From: Anastatus disparis
Lineage: Eukaryota; Arthropoda; Insecta; Hymenoptera; Eupelmidae
DNA: 64,000 nucleotides
Direction of reading: 5' to 3'
NCBI GenBank assembly: GCA_017163975.1
Contig: JAFFSR010000220.1
Location: forward strand, 17,750,001 to 17,814,000
Under the pieces are notes generated by a model. That model ran no database searches. It saw nothing but the letters and a program-made list of their open reading frames with translations, and was not told the origin of the DNA. Both the position numbers and the translations under genes were made by a program. Of this stretch, positions 23,901 through 36,868 are shown piece by piece (positions within the stretch are counted from its first letter, which is position 1; each line of letters opens with the position of its first letter).

Positions 23901-25409
23901 CATTATACTTAATACTGACAATTACTAATTATAATATTTTTTTAGAAAAATGATATCGTAAAAGTTTACAAGAATCATAAAAAAAAGAAGAATTAATAAT
24001 AGACTATTAATTCGTAAAACGAAAGTTAAAAAGTAATAATTTTTAGAAAATCGAGGATTTATTTAAATTAAAAATCACGATTAAAAATCATAAAAATACA
24101 ATAAAAGTCAGATGTGTGGCCTACTTTTTCACTTTTTTTTCAACGAATTCGAAACTATATATTACAAGTTGATTTTCTTTTCGAATATTAAAAAAAAAAA
24201 GACACATTTTTTTCCTCATACGTACGATGATTAAATACGCGAGCACATCTTCAATTATAGAGAAGTAAGCCTATAAATCTAATGTTTCCGGTAATTTCCA
24301 TTTTCATAGCCTTCGAAAAGCAGGTTATTTCGAATAAAAGAATAAGATGTGCATGTGTATAGAAAAAAAAAATTATTAGTTCGATAGCGAATTAGCGTCA
24401 CTCCTACTGTCCTAGATGCATTTTTGTTAAACAGCATAATTTAATTTTACTCGTTTTTTTCTCAGTATTATGGTGGATAACTTTCGTTCTTTTCAATCAA
24501 GTTCCTAATTGATCAATCGAAATTAATATCGATTTATAAGCTATACATTTTAATAGATCTTCCTTTACTCATAAAAGTGAAATAACGTAAAGATTGATCG
24601 GCAGTTTTAAAAAATTTAAATTTTTATTTCACCTATATAAGGTAATCAGGAAAAGAATAAATCAATTTTATTTGCATTTATGCACAAGGTCTTACTTTTA
24701 TCTACAAAAACATCTTTTTACAAAGTTTTATGCATACATTATAATTAATTATTAATAAAGGATTGCCAAAAGAAGGATAATGAAATTTCGACCTATCTGT
24801 ATTTTTACAAGCTATTAAATTCAGCTGGCTCTAATTAATTAGTTATAAATTTAAATAAATTAAGATGCAATAAAACTAATTTATCAAGTTGTCAATCAAA
24901 TAATTACGTAATACAAAATTAATGCAACAATGATAAATCATAAGTAGATTTTTGCAATGATGAACGCATGTATAATACATGAATATTCAATTCAAAGTTA
25001 TGTAATTGACGTAGTAAATGTATTTGTATTTGGATTTCTTTGTATGAAAATTCAAAAAATTTCATTTACAGCAGTAGATATGTAAAAAGATTAACAGTTA
25101 TGTTTGTAAAAATTTGATATTTTTTTGTTTCAATGATCGAAAATTTCTTAGAATATAATAGCAATTGGATTTAAATTGATTAGTCCTTATGCTACTGTAA
25201 CGAAGATTTTTGTATGGTAACATTAGATAAAAATCTTTGTCACAGCTGTTAAAGTCTGAAAAAACTTTAGGAACAAAAGATCGGTTCTCTAATTTAATAT
25301 TATCCAAACCGATCTTCTACACAAGTAGTGTTATTATTGAAAAGAAAAATTTATAGAAATCTAAATTTTCAACTACAAAATTCTTAAAAGTAAAATAATG
25401 TCCACTTAC
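20988..25409. other. Interval downstream of the signal-peptide exon
   Basis: No recognised gene. It should be intron of the minus-strand gene that starts at 25496, since that exon ends in a donor and must splice to something further left. A purine-rich stretch at 23320-23520 gives a lysine/arginine-rich frame with no family resemblance. Confidence 0.4.
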
Positions 25410-25496
25410 TTTTGACGCAGGACCACGAAGTCCTTCCGTCGTAACGATCGTCAGTAATAGCAGGAGCAACGCCCATTTTATGAACCTCGGCTCCAT
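25410..25496 (-). CDS. Signal-peptide exon of an unidentified secreted or membrane protein
   Basis: On the minus strand ATG at 25496-25494 opens 29 codons: a charged start (MEPRFIKW), a leucine-rich core (ALLLLLLTIV), and a small-residue region TTEGLRGPASK consistent with a signal-peptidase site. It is bounded by an acceptor after a pyrimidine tract (TTTTTTTCCAG, ending 25498) and a consensus donor GTAAGT (25409-25404) in phase 0. It is richer in G+C than its flanks. This is the arrangement of a first coding exon between a 5' UTR intron and a long first coding intron, as is common in neuronal receptors and adhesion proteins. The remaining exons are not recognised, so the product cannot be named. 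The exon call is good; the function is unknown. Confidence 0.6.
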
Positions 25497-26849
25497 TCTG
25501 GAAAAAAAAGAGAAAGAAAAGAAAATGTTAAAATAAAGCACAAAAATAATTACGAAAATTATATAAACACATGAATAATACATTAAATAGATTAAATATG
25601 TTTTTACTATAAAATCTTTTATGATCATGAATTTCTTAAGTATAAAGGTAATTTTGCATAGTCAATGTATGCATGCTAATTTCTTTCATAATGATTGATT
25701 AGCATAAATCACTATATACAGCTAAAATCTTTTTTTCCAACCATAAAAGAATAATGCAATTATGTTAATATTGAATTAAATGCCTAATCTATACTCAAAT
25801 TGATAAAACGAACTTTTTTTTTAAAAACTAGATATTTCTATATATTTTATTGAATTTTACGTTTCATAGAGGATAGTTTGTATTTTAAATTATTACTGAT
25901 TGGCGATTTATTTCTTACGCACGACTAAACTCTTGTGTAAAAGGAATTAATAGAATAAGGATATTGCGAGACGTATCCTAAACCCAATTCACAATAATCT
26001 CAGATATCAGAGCAAACAAAAAAATTAAATTGTCTTCCTAAAACAAAACTATGAAGTTGACAAATACGGTAGTGACATAACGTTACATTGATAAAAATCA
26101 CATTAGCATAAGATTTAATTTAAAAGTAACCTCATTGTGCATTAAGTGTCTCTTTAAAAAAACGATTTTTATCTATTCAACAAACACAATGAAATAATCC
26201 GTATCAAAAACATAAGTATATTCGTAGCGTGGTAAAATGTTACCTAAAAAGATTAAAAATAAAGCAACAAAACAACTTTCACGATCGAAAAGTCTTCCGA
26301 ACCCGGGATTCAAGGACACTTTGCAAATTAATGCACCCGAGGTCGATTTTATAAAATTTCCTTTCGCTTCGTATGTAAACTTTCGAGAAATTAATTAACT
26401 TATATCTTGTTTAATAAAAAAACAGAATAATAATAATAATAAAAATCATTTAAATCTCCAAGAGTTTAAAAGTTTCCGCCCTTGATGAATTTATAGCTGA
26501 AAGGTATAAAATTTTTGTTTAAATTATCATTCGCACAGCTCGAATGATAAATAATTAAAATTTCTACATTTATGATTCGGAATATTATTCTAAAATTAAC
26601 CTCGAAACGTCTTGTTTTATAGATAAACGACTTATGTATTATCATGCATCAAAATTTCGTTCGTCATTAAATAAAATCGTGAATAATTTTTTTCACAATT
26701 TCTAAATACAAAATATTTCAGAATGAAACTAAAGTTTTATTATTCTTTAAAAAGTGAAGAATTGCAATCATTACAAATTTTCAGTGATGATACGTTTACT
26801 GAATCAAATTACACCCCAAAGAGTTAATAATTAACTTTTTTAGATTTTA

Positions 26850-27025
26850 CCTCAACAGTAATGGCCAACTTATTAACTCGAAAAGCAGGCCGAAAGAAAG
26901 ATATTTCTAACTTTTAAAATTTTGCGGGAGAAATATCCATTTCTCTCGCTAATTTTAAAACATAAAATTGAATAGATTTGAATTTTGTTATTAAATATCA
27001 ATATTAGACCATTGTTGAGGTAGGA
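26850..27025. repeat. Nested inverted repeats, possible third fold-back element
   Basis: TTTTACCTCAACAGTAATGG near 26846-26865 is inverted as CCATTGTTGAGGTA near 27012-27025. Between them TTTTAAAATTTTGCGGGAGAAAT pairs with ATTTCTCTCGCTAATTTTAAAA (about 26914-26963). The outer arm shares the TTTTACCTC start seen in the bipartite elements at 1501 and 33357. Membership of the same family is tentative. Confidence 0.35.
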
Positions 27026-29703
27026 ATGAAGCACAATATGCAACTGGGAGTAAAGTCTAATTCCTCCCTCAGGAATTTGCTACCTTCGCTTCTCTTGCTC
27101 AGGTCACTAACTTCCGCTTGGGAGAAATATGCGACTTAATTGCATAATGTATTATTTTCGGCGAAATTTTTATAAAACATCCTTAGATTAAAAATATTTT
27201 TATTTTTTTAATACCCAGAATTTTTATTAGCTTGCAACATTGTCAATAAACTGTTTTTTAATTCATGATATATATTTTTGAAAAATATAAGTTTAACGAA
27301 ATTTGTATTGAATGTTAAAGTACGGTCTTCATTTAATTTTGCAAAAAAAGTTAAAAAAGATCTTTTTCTAAAAAATCATCTGGGTATCCTAGAACCATGT
27401 GTTAGGACCTAAGATTAAAATAAATCTCAAAACAAATCTCAAATTTAAATAAAATTTAACGTTTTTAGTATTCCATATGGTACGATGTCTACTTCATTTC
27501 TGTTCAATAAAAATTCCTCATATAATTCAAATTTATAAAAAGTTGTTGACATTACATATTTTCATATTATAAAGTCATTAATCATAATTATGACATAAAT
27601 GCCATTGAATAAAGTTTAATAAAGATATTTCATATCACTTCAAAGCCAAAATTAAAACTACACGTTCTTTCAATATGCTTTTTTAAAATTTATACCTTCA
27701 TAAACTTAAAACAACATTTAGAAAACCTCAAGTGAAAAAAAGAGATTAATTAGCATCCTTAACAAAACAATAATTTACAATAAAACATATCTCAATCCGA
27801 CATTACAACAACAAGCTCCAGCGGCGTACTTTATATATCCTTGAGACCGACCACTTGCTCCGCTATATATTTTAAAGCCGCGAGTAGCGTGCATTGGCGG
27901 ACCCAAGTATAACGGCTCGGCTAAAGCATTACAGATAAAAAGCGAAAACGTTATATACAGCTCGAGTATATAACACTATGAAACTACCGCTCTATGTCAC
28001 TTTTACTTTAAAAGACCGCTACCATGCTGCTCCGTTACCTCGATTTCTCATATAATTCTATCTTTTTTTCTTTCTCTCTCTCTCTCTTTCTCTTTCACTC
28101 TTGGTTACTTTAAACTTTACTCTAGAACTATATTAACACACAGGTCCAGCGACTTTAAGTTGTGACAGCAAAATGCTATATACACAAGCCTACCCCCTTT
28201 ATTCTTTTTTTTTCAGCTCTCTTACTATATATAAATTTTTTTTCGATAATTCATCGTTTATTTCCCACAACGCTGTTATAACACTGGCTCGCGAGTACGT
28301 ACGTATTCTATTGATTTCGTAAAGGAATTTTTATATTCAACGTTTATGTAGGTGTGTAGGTATTAGTTATTCGCTATTCTTTTTTTTTTTTAACGTTTTC
28401 TCATAAATTTCGTATAATCCATATACAGAAAAGCTTCGGGTCGATTCATCAAAGGGCTATTTTTATTCATTTTTTAAAAGGGCTCACGTGCTTACCCATT
28501 CCAAAGGGATAAGCAAGAAAAAAATCTCGATACCGATCAGTTGCTAGTAATTTGAACTTGCAACCATACGTATTTAAATGTACATTGTACACAAGGAGTA
28601 TGTAATGTATGCGTTTATATACGTAACCGGATCCTTTCACATTTAACGGAATTGTATATTATAATACAATATCTTTTATAGATAATACCTTTGTTTCGTT
28701 GGCAGTGCCAATTTTTCGGACGGAATATGGTTCGCAATGCATTCAAAGCATTATGTGCTTCGTTGTAACTGTAGCAAGTAATGAAAAGTCTTATTACGCG
28801 TTATGTAATGTTCGATTCCGAATTGTTTGGAATCCATTGTGATTCTTTTTGCGTTTGGAAAAATTATCAAAGCCTATTGAATTTGAAATTTTTTATATGT
28901 AATCAATTATACTTAATATTTGAGGTTAGGTTTAGTAGAGTTAACGTGTAAATTAATAAAGATTAGATATTGTTTGGTCTTACAATTAATTAGTTGCGAG
29001 CTAGAGAAGAAAATAAGTTGTGTTTTCTTAGCCTTTTTTTTATCTTTTCGGAGAGACATTTTTACAAGTTTTATGCTCGTAATTGTGCTTGCTTTCACAC
29101 CGGTTGTAGGTCACATTGTCTTATGAAGTGCTAGGTTTAATGGAACTTTAAATTACTCGTTTATGTCTTTTAAAATTGTCGTTTTTATATGGCTAACATT
29201 TTACTAAACAGCTTTGATAATCTAAAAATTTTACTGTTATTTTTTTTTCTTTTTAGCAACATATCTGACAGTGATTACAATTTTATTAGCTATTTATAAA
29301 CAAATATTAAGTAAAAATAATTTTTTTACTAAATTATATTTAAGACTTTGCAGATTTTATAATAAATTTCAATCTTATAAAATTTATACTTTGATATGGA
29401 ATTCATAAAGAATTTTCTGCTAATATCGATTGTTTAATAATTAATATATTATTTCTTTATTATAATAAAGTATAACCGTTCTAAAGAAAATGAAAATATT
29501 TTTCCTATCTTTCAGTAAAACAATGGGTATAATGTAGGTAAAACAACGTATTAAGAAAATCCAGGTCATTTATAGAAAATGAAAACAATTCTGTACTGAT
29601 TAATTGAATGGAGAATTGATAAAAGGAAAATGATTACCAATTCCTCAGTCAACATACTAACTAGAAAATGATCTTTATTTTTACAATCAAATCTATCAAC
29701 GAT

Positions 29704-29732
29704 TATATATATATATATATATACACACACAA
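29704..29732. repeat. (AT)n-(AC)n microsatellite
   Basis: An uninterrupted ATATAT run passing into ACACACAC. Confidence 0.8.
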
Positions 29733-31216
29733 AAGAGAATAGGCATAAAAATTTAAACTGATAATATTAACACCATAAGATTACCTAATTTTTTATAAAA
29801 AAAGTCGGTCAGTCTATTATTCTTAGTATCTAAATAAACTAATAATATCAAATATCCTTTCCCGGTGAGTATTTATATTTCTTATATACGGAATTCCATA
29901 ACTTCATAATAAAAATAGCTAATCTTATTCAATTATGTCATCAAATGGTCTTTTATCCTCCATTAGAAAAAAAAGCCTATAAATTCACACCTCTAAAATT
30001 AACATAACTCCTAAAAGCTACACGTCGTAATTAACAGAATCAAAGGAGGTACCCACCCAAAAACGTTAGTAAGAAAACATGAATTAATCACATATATCTA
30101 AATAATAACCTAACGTTTGAAAAAGCCAGTCATTAAATTATCCTTCGCAGACTCTCACAGCTATATAGATGTACACAACGTTTGGAGGCTCGTCTCTTGT
30201 ATATAAAAACATTATATGGCGAACCGTTAGGCGCGTGCCAAGATCGATAACATATATATATATAAAAGCGCTCCTAAGAGAATTTCTGATTCATCCTCCT
30301 ATACAATCTTTTATATGTACACGTATATAGATATACCTAGCGCCTTTATTCCCATCACGTTTTCAATGCCGCGCAAGGTTATTGCTACTAGTTGTATTTT
30401 ATAAAAGAATGGGTGTATATGATATTCCTCCTCTCGTCTTGCCTTTCTTTTATTATTACACCGCGCGTACGTATGGATGTAAATTAATTGTTTGTTAAAC
30501 GGAGAATCTTTGGTATTATGCAAGTGAGAAATTTTTCAGCGATGTTAAAAGATTATCTCGTTAAGAAGTCGAAATGAATTGAATGTTTTTTTTTTCACTT
30601 CTATTTTTTTGTTTTATTAAATTCTCAAAAAAATGATGGATTGTTTCGTTTTGGTGATTGATTGTTTCGTTTGTATATTTTTAAATTGATATGTAAATAT
30701 CAAAATATAGATTAATTTGAATGAAAAAATGATATTGTATAAATAATATACGTAGTAAAAAAAGTACATACGTCACTTAAATAACTATTAATCATTTGTA
30801 CAAAATTTCATGTTTAGAAAAGATTATAACAACTTTTTTTTATTTATTTTTTTTTTTTTTGAGGAGTAGAATAAAAGTACCTGATATTATCAGATCAAAA
30901 GAATTGTTCGATTAACTTGACAATAAAGAAGTTATAATTAAAAATAATTCAATTTTTATTTGATCTTACGCTTATTTAAAGTTGATAAAAGTTTGAAGAT
31001 ATATTATTTTTTAAGTAAGATGTTGAAAATTACTTGATTTTCAATTCATAAAAATATAAGTTAAATCTGTCAGCTAATAAATTTGCTAGCATCAACAATA
31101 ACATACTGTCCACCAAGTACAAGCGTATAATGAAATACTGATCTTTTATTATTTTAAACATGATTTCTATTGTTCAAAAAATATAAATCAATGTCATATG
31201 AAAAATGCTAATGGAT

Positions 31217-31420
31217 GAGGTCGTCAGTGGCTCACTCGGTAGAGCGATGGATTCGTAATCTCAGGGTCCCGAGTTCGAATCCCGCTCTACACGGCCAAGT
31301 AATACAAGCACCACTGTATACAATACATGTGCTTTGTTCACACACTCACAAACCTCCGTCGCTAATTAGCATCGCAATGATAACATTAATATTGCGACGT
31401 TAAATAAAATATTTTAAAAA
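31217..31420 (+). repeat. tRNA-derived SINE, copy 4
   Basis: The head is GAGGTCGTCAGTGGCTCACT, with anticodon loop TTCGTAA (CGT, threonine) and T-arm CCCGAGTTCGAATCCCG. The body contains ATACAAGCACCACTGTATA and ACATGTGCTTTGTTCACACA. The 3' end is TCCGTCGCTAATTAGCAT...TTGCGACGTTAAATAAAA. It is one of the best-preserved copies and useful as a reference for the family. Confidence 0.88.
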
Positions 31421-33356
31421 AATGATATTTAAATAACAGCATTGCAAATGTTTGCTCTGCATATTTTTCATAAAAACTAAACACGCCATCAAATGGTAAA
31501 AACTTTTTATCTATACTGATTGGATTAGTTTTAATGTAATATTTGATGTTTTTTTTTTTTTTTAATAAAATAAATCTAACAGTACGTAACCCAGATACCA
31601 AGAGTATCTACCACCAGTTAACCCAAAGATTAACCAACGATCTTTAACCTTCTCTCACCTTTTATCTAAAACAAACAGATACAAAAGAGCTGCGTCAAGC
31701 TAAATTAATTATTACGTGATCAAAGTGACATTTCTCTGGACTAGATATAAATAAAACATTTTTATAAGGGCATACTTTATGTTACGTCGTGAGAATTGTT
31801 AGTATAACTGTCAACCGTAAGTTATATGAGACACAGAACTACACGTATGTGTGGTTCGTGAAATAAGTACAAAATAGTGTAGCCAAGATCACGTTTCCGT
31901 AAATAAATAAAACTTTGTTACGTGAATAAACAAATTCTTAATATATTTCAGTATTAAATTTTAAAAAATTTTAGTCAATATTCATGATTTACTAGGATAC
32001 AACAATTCCTTGTACTGCAAGAAACATATTTCCTATTTGTAATAATAAGGTATGCATAAGAAAGTAAAACGTTTTGAAATTCAATCTCGCGTTTCCTTCC
32101 ATATTAATTTTATTATTTGTGCTAATAGTATTTAAATCGTTTGGGAAAAAAAATAAGAGACTAGTATATCTTTATTTTACGAGTGCTATTTATAAAAATT
32201 CATTAAAAAGTGAAATTTGCTTAAAAACAGCATAAAATTTGTTGATTTGCAATTTAAATTTTGCAACACCTTAAAATTCTTCTTAAAAAGTAATATATTT
32301 ATCAATTCAAAATGGGCATAGTACCGTTAAGCTATTTATCTATACAAGGTTATCACCTTGACTATTGCAATAATTTAGACCATCTCAATCAATTTGAATA
32401 TTCGTTATAATATCAATTAGTAATCTATCATAATAAAAATTAAAAAATAAATTATCACTATTAAACCAAAAAAAATTGTTTAAAATTCTATCGTCATTTC
32501 ACAAAAAAAGTACATAAATAATAAATTTAAATATATTTGTATAACGCGACTTTGTTAGTACATAATAAAGTTATTAAATAATCATATTTTATTTGTTAAT
32601 TCTATGAATTTTTCATTTTCTTCAACACATAATAAGTTTTTCATTACGTTCTAGTGAAGTATGTATTCTTATGAATTATTCAAATGATTCCTTGTAACTT
32701 TATCGCTCTACCGTATCAATCACATAGTAAAAGTTCCTTTTTTTTTTGTTGCAACGTACTGCACAACTTCCTTTTCGATTATAAAATGAACTTCAATAAC
32801 TTTGCATGTATTGATTTGATTTACTTTTTTTATATAATGGTGATACCGATGATATACCGTTTTTTATTTGCTTTAGTAATAATTTGTAATTCTGCAATGA
32901 TGAAAGGATTGACTATTCATTTATGAAAATTTAATAAGATGATTTTTCTTGTAGCAATAATTTAAAAAAAAAAGAACCTTTCTGTCATCCCATTACCTCG
33001 CAGGTCCGAAACTGTATCGATTTCATAAAACTAATCAAATGCAATAATTTTTTCAAGTAAATAAATCTCATGAATTTATCGAATAAATATCAAATTAAAC
33101 TCGAAATGTCATAACTAGCAGATAAAATAAACTATAGATCTTCTCAATTGAAAAAGTGAAACGAAATAATCTTCCAAAAACTATAAATCTTACTAAAAAT
33201 AATCCCAAATTCCAACCTTTCGAAAAATATACTATCCATTGAAAGAAAAAAAAGAGATGAAAAAATTTCAACCGCTACCAAAACTACGTATATATCTTTG
33301 GTTCATTTCTACATCTTTCTCTTTGGTTCTCTTTCTCTCTCTCTGGAAGGCGAATG
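31421..33356. other. Interval between SINE copy 4 and fold-back copy B
   Basis: AT-rich, with no gene recognised. A CT-rich tract at about 33315-33345 leads into the fold-back element. Confidence 0.4.
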
Positions 33357-33581
33357 AAATAGTATATTACATACCAAGGGAGGTAAAGTACTGGCGAGTC
33401 CATAGCACATATAATTGCCACCTCGAGCCGAAGGCGAGGGTGGCAAATATGTGCTATGGGCTCGCCATTTTACCTCCCGTGGTGTGTATGCTATTTTTCG
33501 CCATACCCGGGCCGAAAATACAACTTTGGTTTTTCGGAGCCGGGACGAAAGTTGTGCTTTCGGGCAGGGTATGGCGAAAAA
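33357..33581. repeat. Bipartite fold-back element, copy B
   Basis: Hairpin 1 (about 33365-33490) is a long near-palindrome. Its left arm ATACCAAGGGAGGTAAA, GGCGAGTCCATAGCACATA, TTGCCACC mirrors GGTGGCAA, TATGTGCTATGGGCTCGCC, TTTACCTCCCGTGGTGTGTAT on the right. Hairpin 2 (about 33494-33581) pairs TTTTTCGCCATACCC, CCGAAA, AACTT with AAAGTT, TTTCGG, GGGTATGGCGAAAAA around GGAGCCGGGACG. It is strongly GC-enriched. The architecture equals copy A at 1501-1710, with a similar loop of hairpin 2 (GCCGGGA) but different stem sequence. Reading frames of 138, 114 and 98 codons on both strands here are by-products of the palindrome. Confidence 0.7.
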
Positions 33582-36500
33582 TTTTTTACGTAAGCCCAGT
33601 AAAATGGCTCCAGATCGGTCGAATATCCCAACCATCTGGCCAATATACAGCATAGCTATACGCTACCACCAGGTTATATTACGATCTCGCGTGAAAGTGG
33701 CCAACGAATAGCGTATATACGTATAGCGTTCTATCTCGAGTTAATCACGCTCTTTCGTTAATATTATACTTGCGATTCCATTATACTGTCTTCTGGGCTG
33801 TATACTTTTTTTTTTGACGAAAAAGAAACATAGTGCGATGTTGCAATAAATGATGTTTTTTTTTACTTTTTTTGAAACTCCAAAATAAGGAGATGAGGCG
33901 ATGGTAAGATTTTTCAGTAAAAAAACTGTTTTATACTGATAAGTTTACCATATTTTAAGAAATTTTTATTTAAACGTCAAAGAAATTGAGACTTAGAAAA
34001 TTTATTTTGACACTCGTTAGCTTGTCCATTCGTTTAATTAACTATTTTATTAATTTATATTTAAAATCTAAATTACTAGAACATAAACTTGCAGTCGTTA
34101 CAAAGTATGTCACGTAAATTTTCTCCGACCGTGATGTATATACGCAAAAAAAATGAATCTCTCTCGGAAATTGATATCGTGACATATGGTCGATTAGCCA
34201 TCGGTATCTACTGTTTTTATTTACTATTATGCATCGATGAAAATAGTTTCACGGATTTTATTGTAGGTCAGAATGACAATTGAAATTTTAATACGATAAA
34301 TGATACAATAAATGATCCGTAAAGGACTCATTGTATTTAGTGAGTTTTTTTTTACTTGGGGTATGCAAAAACTGTTGTAACATATGGTCAGATATCATCA
34401 TGGAAGGTGAAGTTTTCACTTATTTTTAATTTTATAATATGAAGTCATTAATTTTTTTCTTTATTTGTAATTTTATGTTTGTCCAACGTAAACTTTTAAT
34501 TTTTTTGCTTTTTTTTAATTTAATCATTAATTATTGGAAAACTTTTAATATCGCTGAATTATGTATTTCTGATAAATTTACGCCTTCAAGCAAAATCATA
34601 AAACTTTTTAGCTTTTTTCGTATCACCTTTCACGTATTAAGACTTTATTTTTGTGAACGTAAAGTCGTGGTCGCCAATAAAAATACATTCACGAATAACA
34701 AAATTTATTATTTAAATTAAATACTTAATAATAAAATTAAATATTTAGTATTATGAATGCAGTACACGAGAGAAATTTTATGGGCAAAATTATTATATTT
34801 TATTTTAACTGTGGTACAGACTCGATTTTGACAAAAATTATCATATGTATAGTAAGAATTAATATATATATAGAAAAATTTAATTTTTGCATATAGAATG
34901 TTTTTTATACATGTCGCTATTTTTACCACACTTGGTAATTTTTCGACAAAATCAAGTCTTTCCCACACTCAAAATATAATAATTTTACCTATGGTATTTC
35001 TCTCCGCGTGTCTTAATAAAACATTTATTCTATTTCTAAATTTTAAAGTGAATTACTTAACTTTTTTTCGTTTCATAAAATTATATATAAAACTAAACCT
35101 AAAGTATATACCCAACATTTTTTTACGCACTTATTTTATTGTCAGACATCGAGTCTGTTAATTCCTGCGTTGAATGAAATTGAAAGACAGTAATTGTTTG
35201 AGCGAAAATAGTCCAATTTAATCTTGTTTCAAACGTAAATCTAATCGTTACTTTTTAGGCTCTAAAAACAACGTAAATAAAATTACGTAACGCAAAAGCG
35301 TATACGCGTTACATACGCAAAAAAGAAGTAAAGCAAAAATAAAAAAAAACCCAACATCTTACTATGCTAATTCATAATTTACACTCAATTTCCGGCTTGT
35401 TTTCCATAACTTTAATTTTACAATATGTAGCAGGTACCAATGCACACATACTGTTTTAAACGACCGCAGTCATACGATCGCAAATATTAAATTTTCCTAA
35501 AGCTATTAAAAACCTCAACACTCCGCGTATGTATGTGTATACGCGCTTTTGACGCATTGCTGAAAATTTAACTTAGCATAAAGGCAAAAGTGAATGGCCT
35601 TTATATTGTAGTTATACGCTTTATATATAGTTTTCATTTTCTTCTTTACTGTTCCTGCATGTACACCTCTTGATTACCGGTTGGTAATATTTCTTTTTTT
35701 TTTTGAGGTGGACTTTTATTTTTTTACAAGTGGAACGTTTAACTATTGTTTTTAATATGAAATAACATATGATTTTTTCTTTTTTTTTTAATTTTTTTTC
35801 TTTAATTATGCAGCTACGTTTCAGGTAGGTTTAAATAGCGAAATCCGGTTTTACTTTCTGTTCTGGTTAAGACGTTTGTTTTTTTTAATGTGTTTAGCGA
35901 GGTTTTTTTTAGTCTGTGTGTCGCATTTGAAATTTTCTTAATTTTTCAGTCGAAATTTCAAATTCTAAGTCAGGATTGACAAATTTAATATCACCACTTT
36001 TTAGCAGGCAATATTCAAATTTTTCTCGTTTTATGTTTCTACGTTCTTTATGCGGAAATTTAAACGAATTTTTTAACAAATATTATTAAACTATTTATGA
36101 ATTTCAAAGAAATAATTATTGGAAACTTTAGTCCATAAAACTTTACAGTTATTGATAATAATCATCGAACAAACCTAATACTCGGAAAAATCGTAAAACC
36201 ATTTCCCAGAGAATTGACCAATTGAATAAATATCAAACCTTATCATATTTATATGTATTTAAAAATTTCAATTCGAGCGATAGATACATGTAGAGCATAA
36301 AAAAAAAGAACTTTCTATCAATCAACTGGCTGTAACTTACTGAATATATTTTATGTCCGTATAATATGACTGTCATTATGTTCTTTTTTAGAAATCCATA
36401 AATAATAATCGGACAATGCTGATTTTTCAATTACTTTCACTAATTTTTATGTAACTCATTTTATTTATTTGAAATTTTATTGATTTTTATTTTACATTAT

Positions 36501-36660
36501 TATTATGAGTTTGTCGTATTGAACGAATTTTCAAAGTAATTTTTTGAAAGAGATTTGATTTATAAATTTTTAAAACCGTTATTTGAATAACTAAAAAGAG
36601 AAATTTATTCGTGTAGCTAAAAATAAGAAATATTAAATTACAGACGAAATAGATAGTACA
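33582..36660. other. Interval between fold-back copy B and SINE copy 5
   Basis: AT-rich with long T runs. Reading frames at 34089-35161 have no recognisable domain, and their composition follows the background. Nothing else seen. Confidence 0.4.
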
Positions 36661-36868
36661 TTATTATTATTATTATTTTATATTTAACGTCGCTGTATTT
36701 ATGCTATCATTTTGATGCTAATTAGCGACGAAGGTCGTTAGTGTGTTTGTGAACAAAGCACATGTTGCTTACATTGGTGCTTGTATCAATTAGACGAGAG
36801 CGGGATTCGAACTCAGGTCCGCGAGATTGCGAATCCATCGCTCTACCGACTGAGCCACTGACGACCTC
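36661..36868 (-). repeat. tRNA-derived SINE, copy 5
   Basis: A minus-strand copy. The plus strand shows a (TTA)n stretch (the SINE tail), TTTAACGTCGCTGTATT, TTAGCGACGAAGGTCG, GTGAACAAAGCACATGT, TTGGTGCTTGTATCAAT, GCGGGATTCGAACTC, then the reversed tRNA head ending GCCACTGACGACCTC. The anticodon loop region reads TTCGCAA, one change from the TTCGTAA of other copies. The tail is a TAA-type repeat rather than plain poly-A. Confidence 0.86.

Larger units (their letters stand above)
25499..31216. other. Interval upstream of the signal-peptide exon
   Basis: Probably 5' UTR intron and/or promoter of the minus-strand gene at 25496. A less AT-rich stretch at about 27830-28030 and a CT-rich tract at about 28062-28100 stand out. 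An (AT)n-(AC)n microsatellite lies at about 29704-29732, and a shorter (TA)n at about 30249-30264. A set of inverted repeats at 26850-27025 is listed separately. No coding sequence is recognised. Confidence 0.35.

Noticed and set aside
31217..31290. Possible plus-strand tRNA-Thr gene
   Set aside because: The tRNA-like fold continues into the common SINE body and tail, and the acceptor stem is not well paired. It is a SINE head, not a functional tRNA gene.
33239..33711. Frames of 138, 98 and 114 codons on both strands
   Set aside because: They overlap the GC-rich fold-back element, read through both arms, and mirror one another. No protein family is recognisable.
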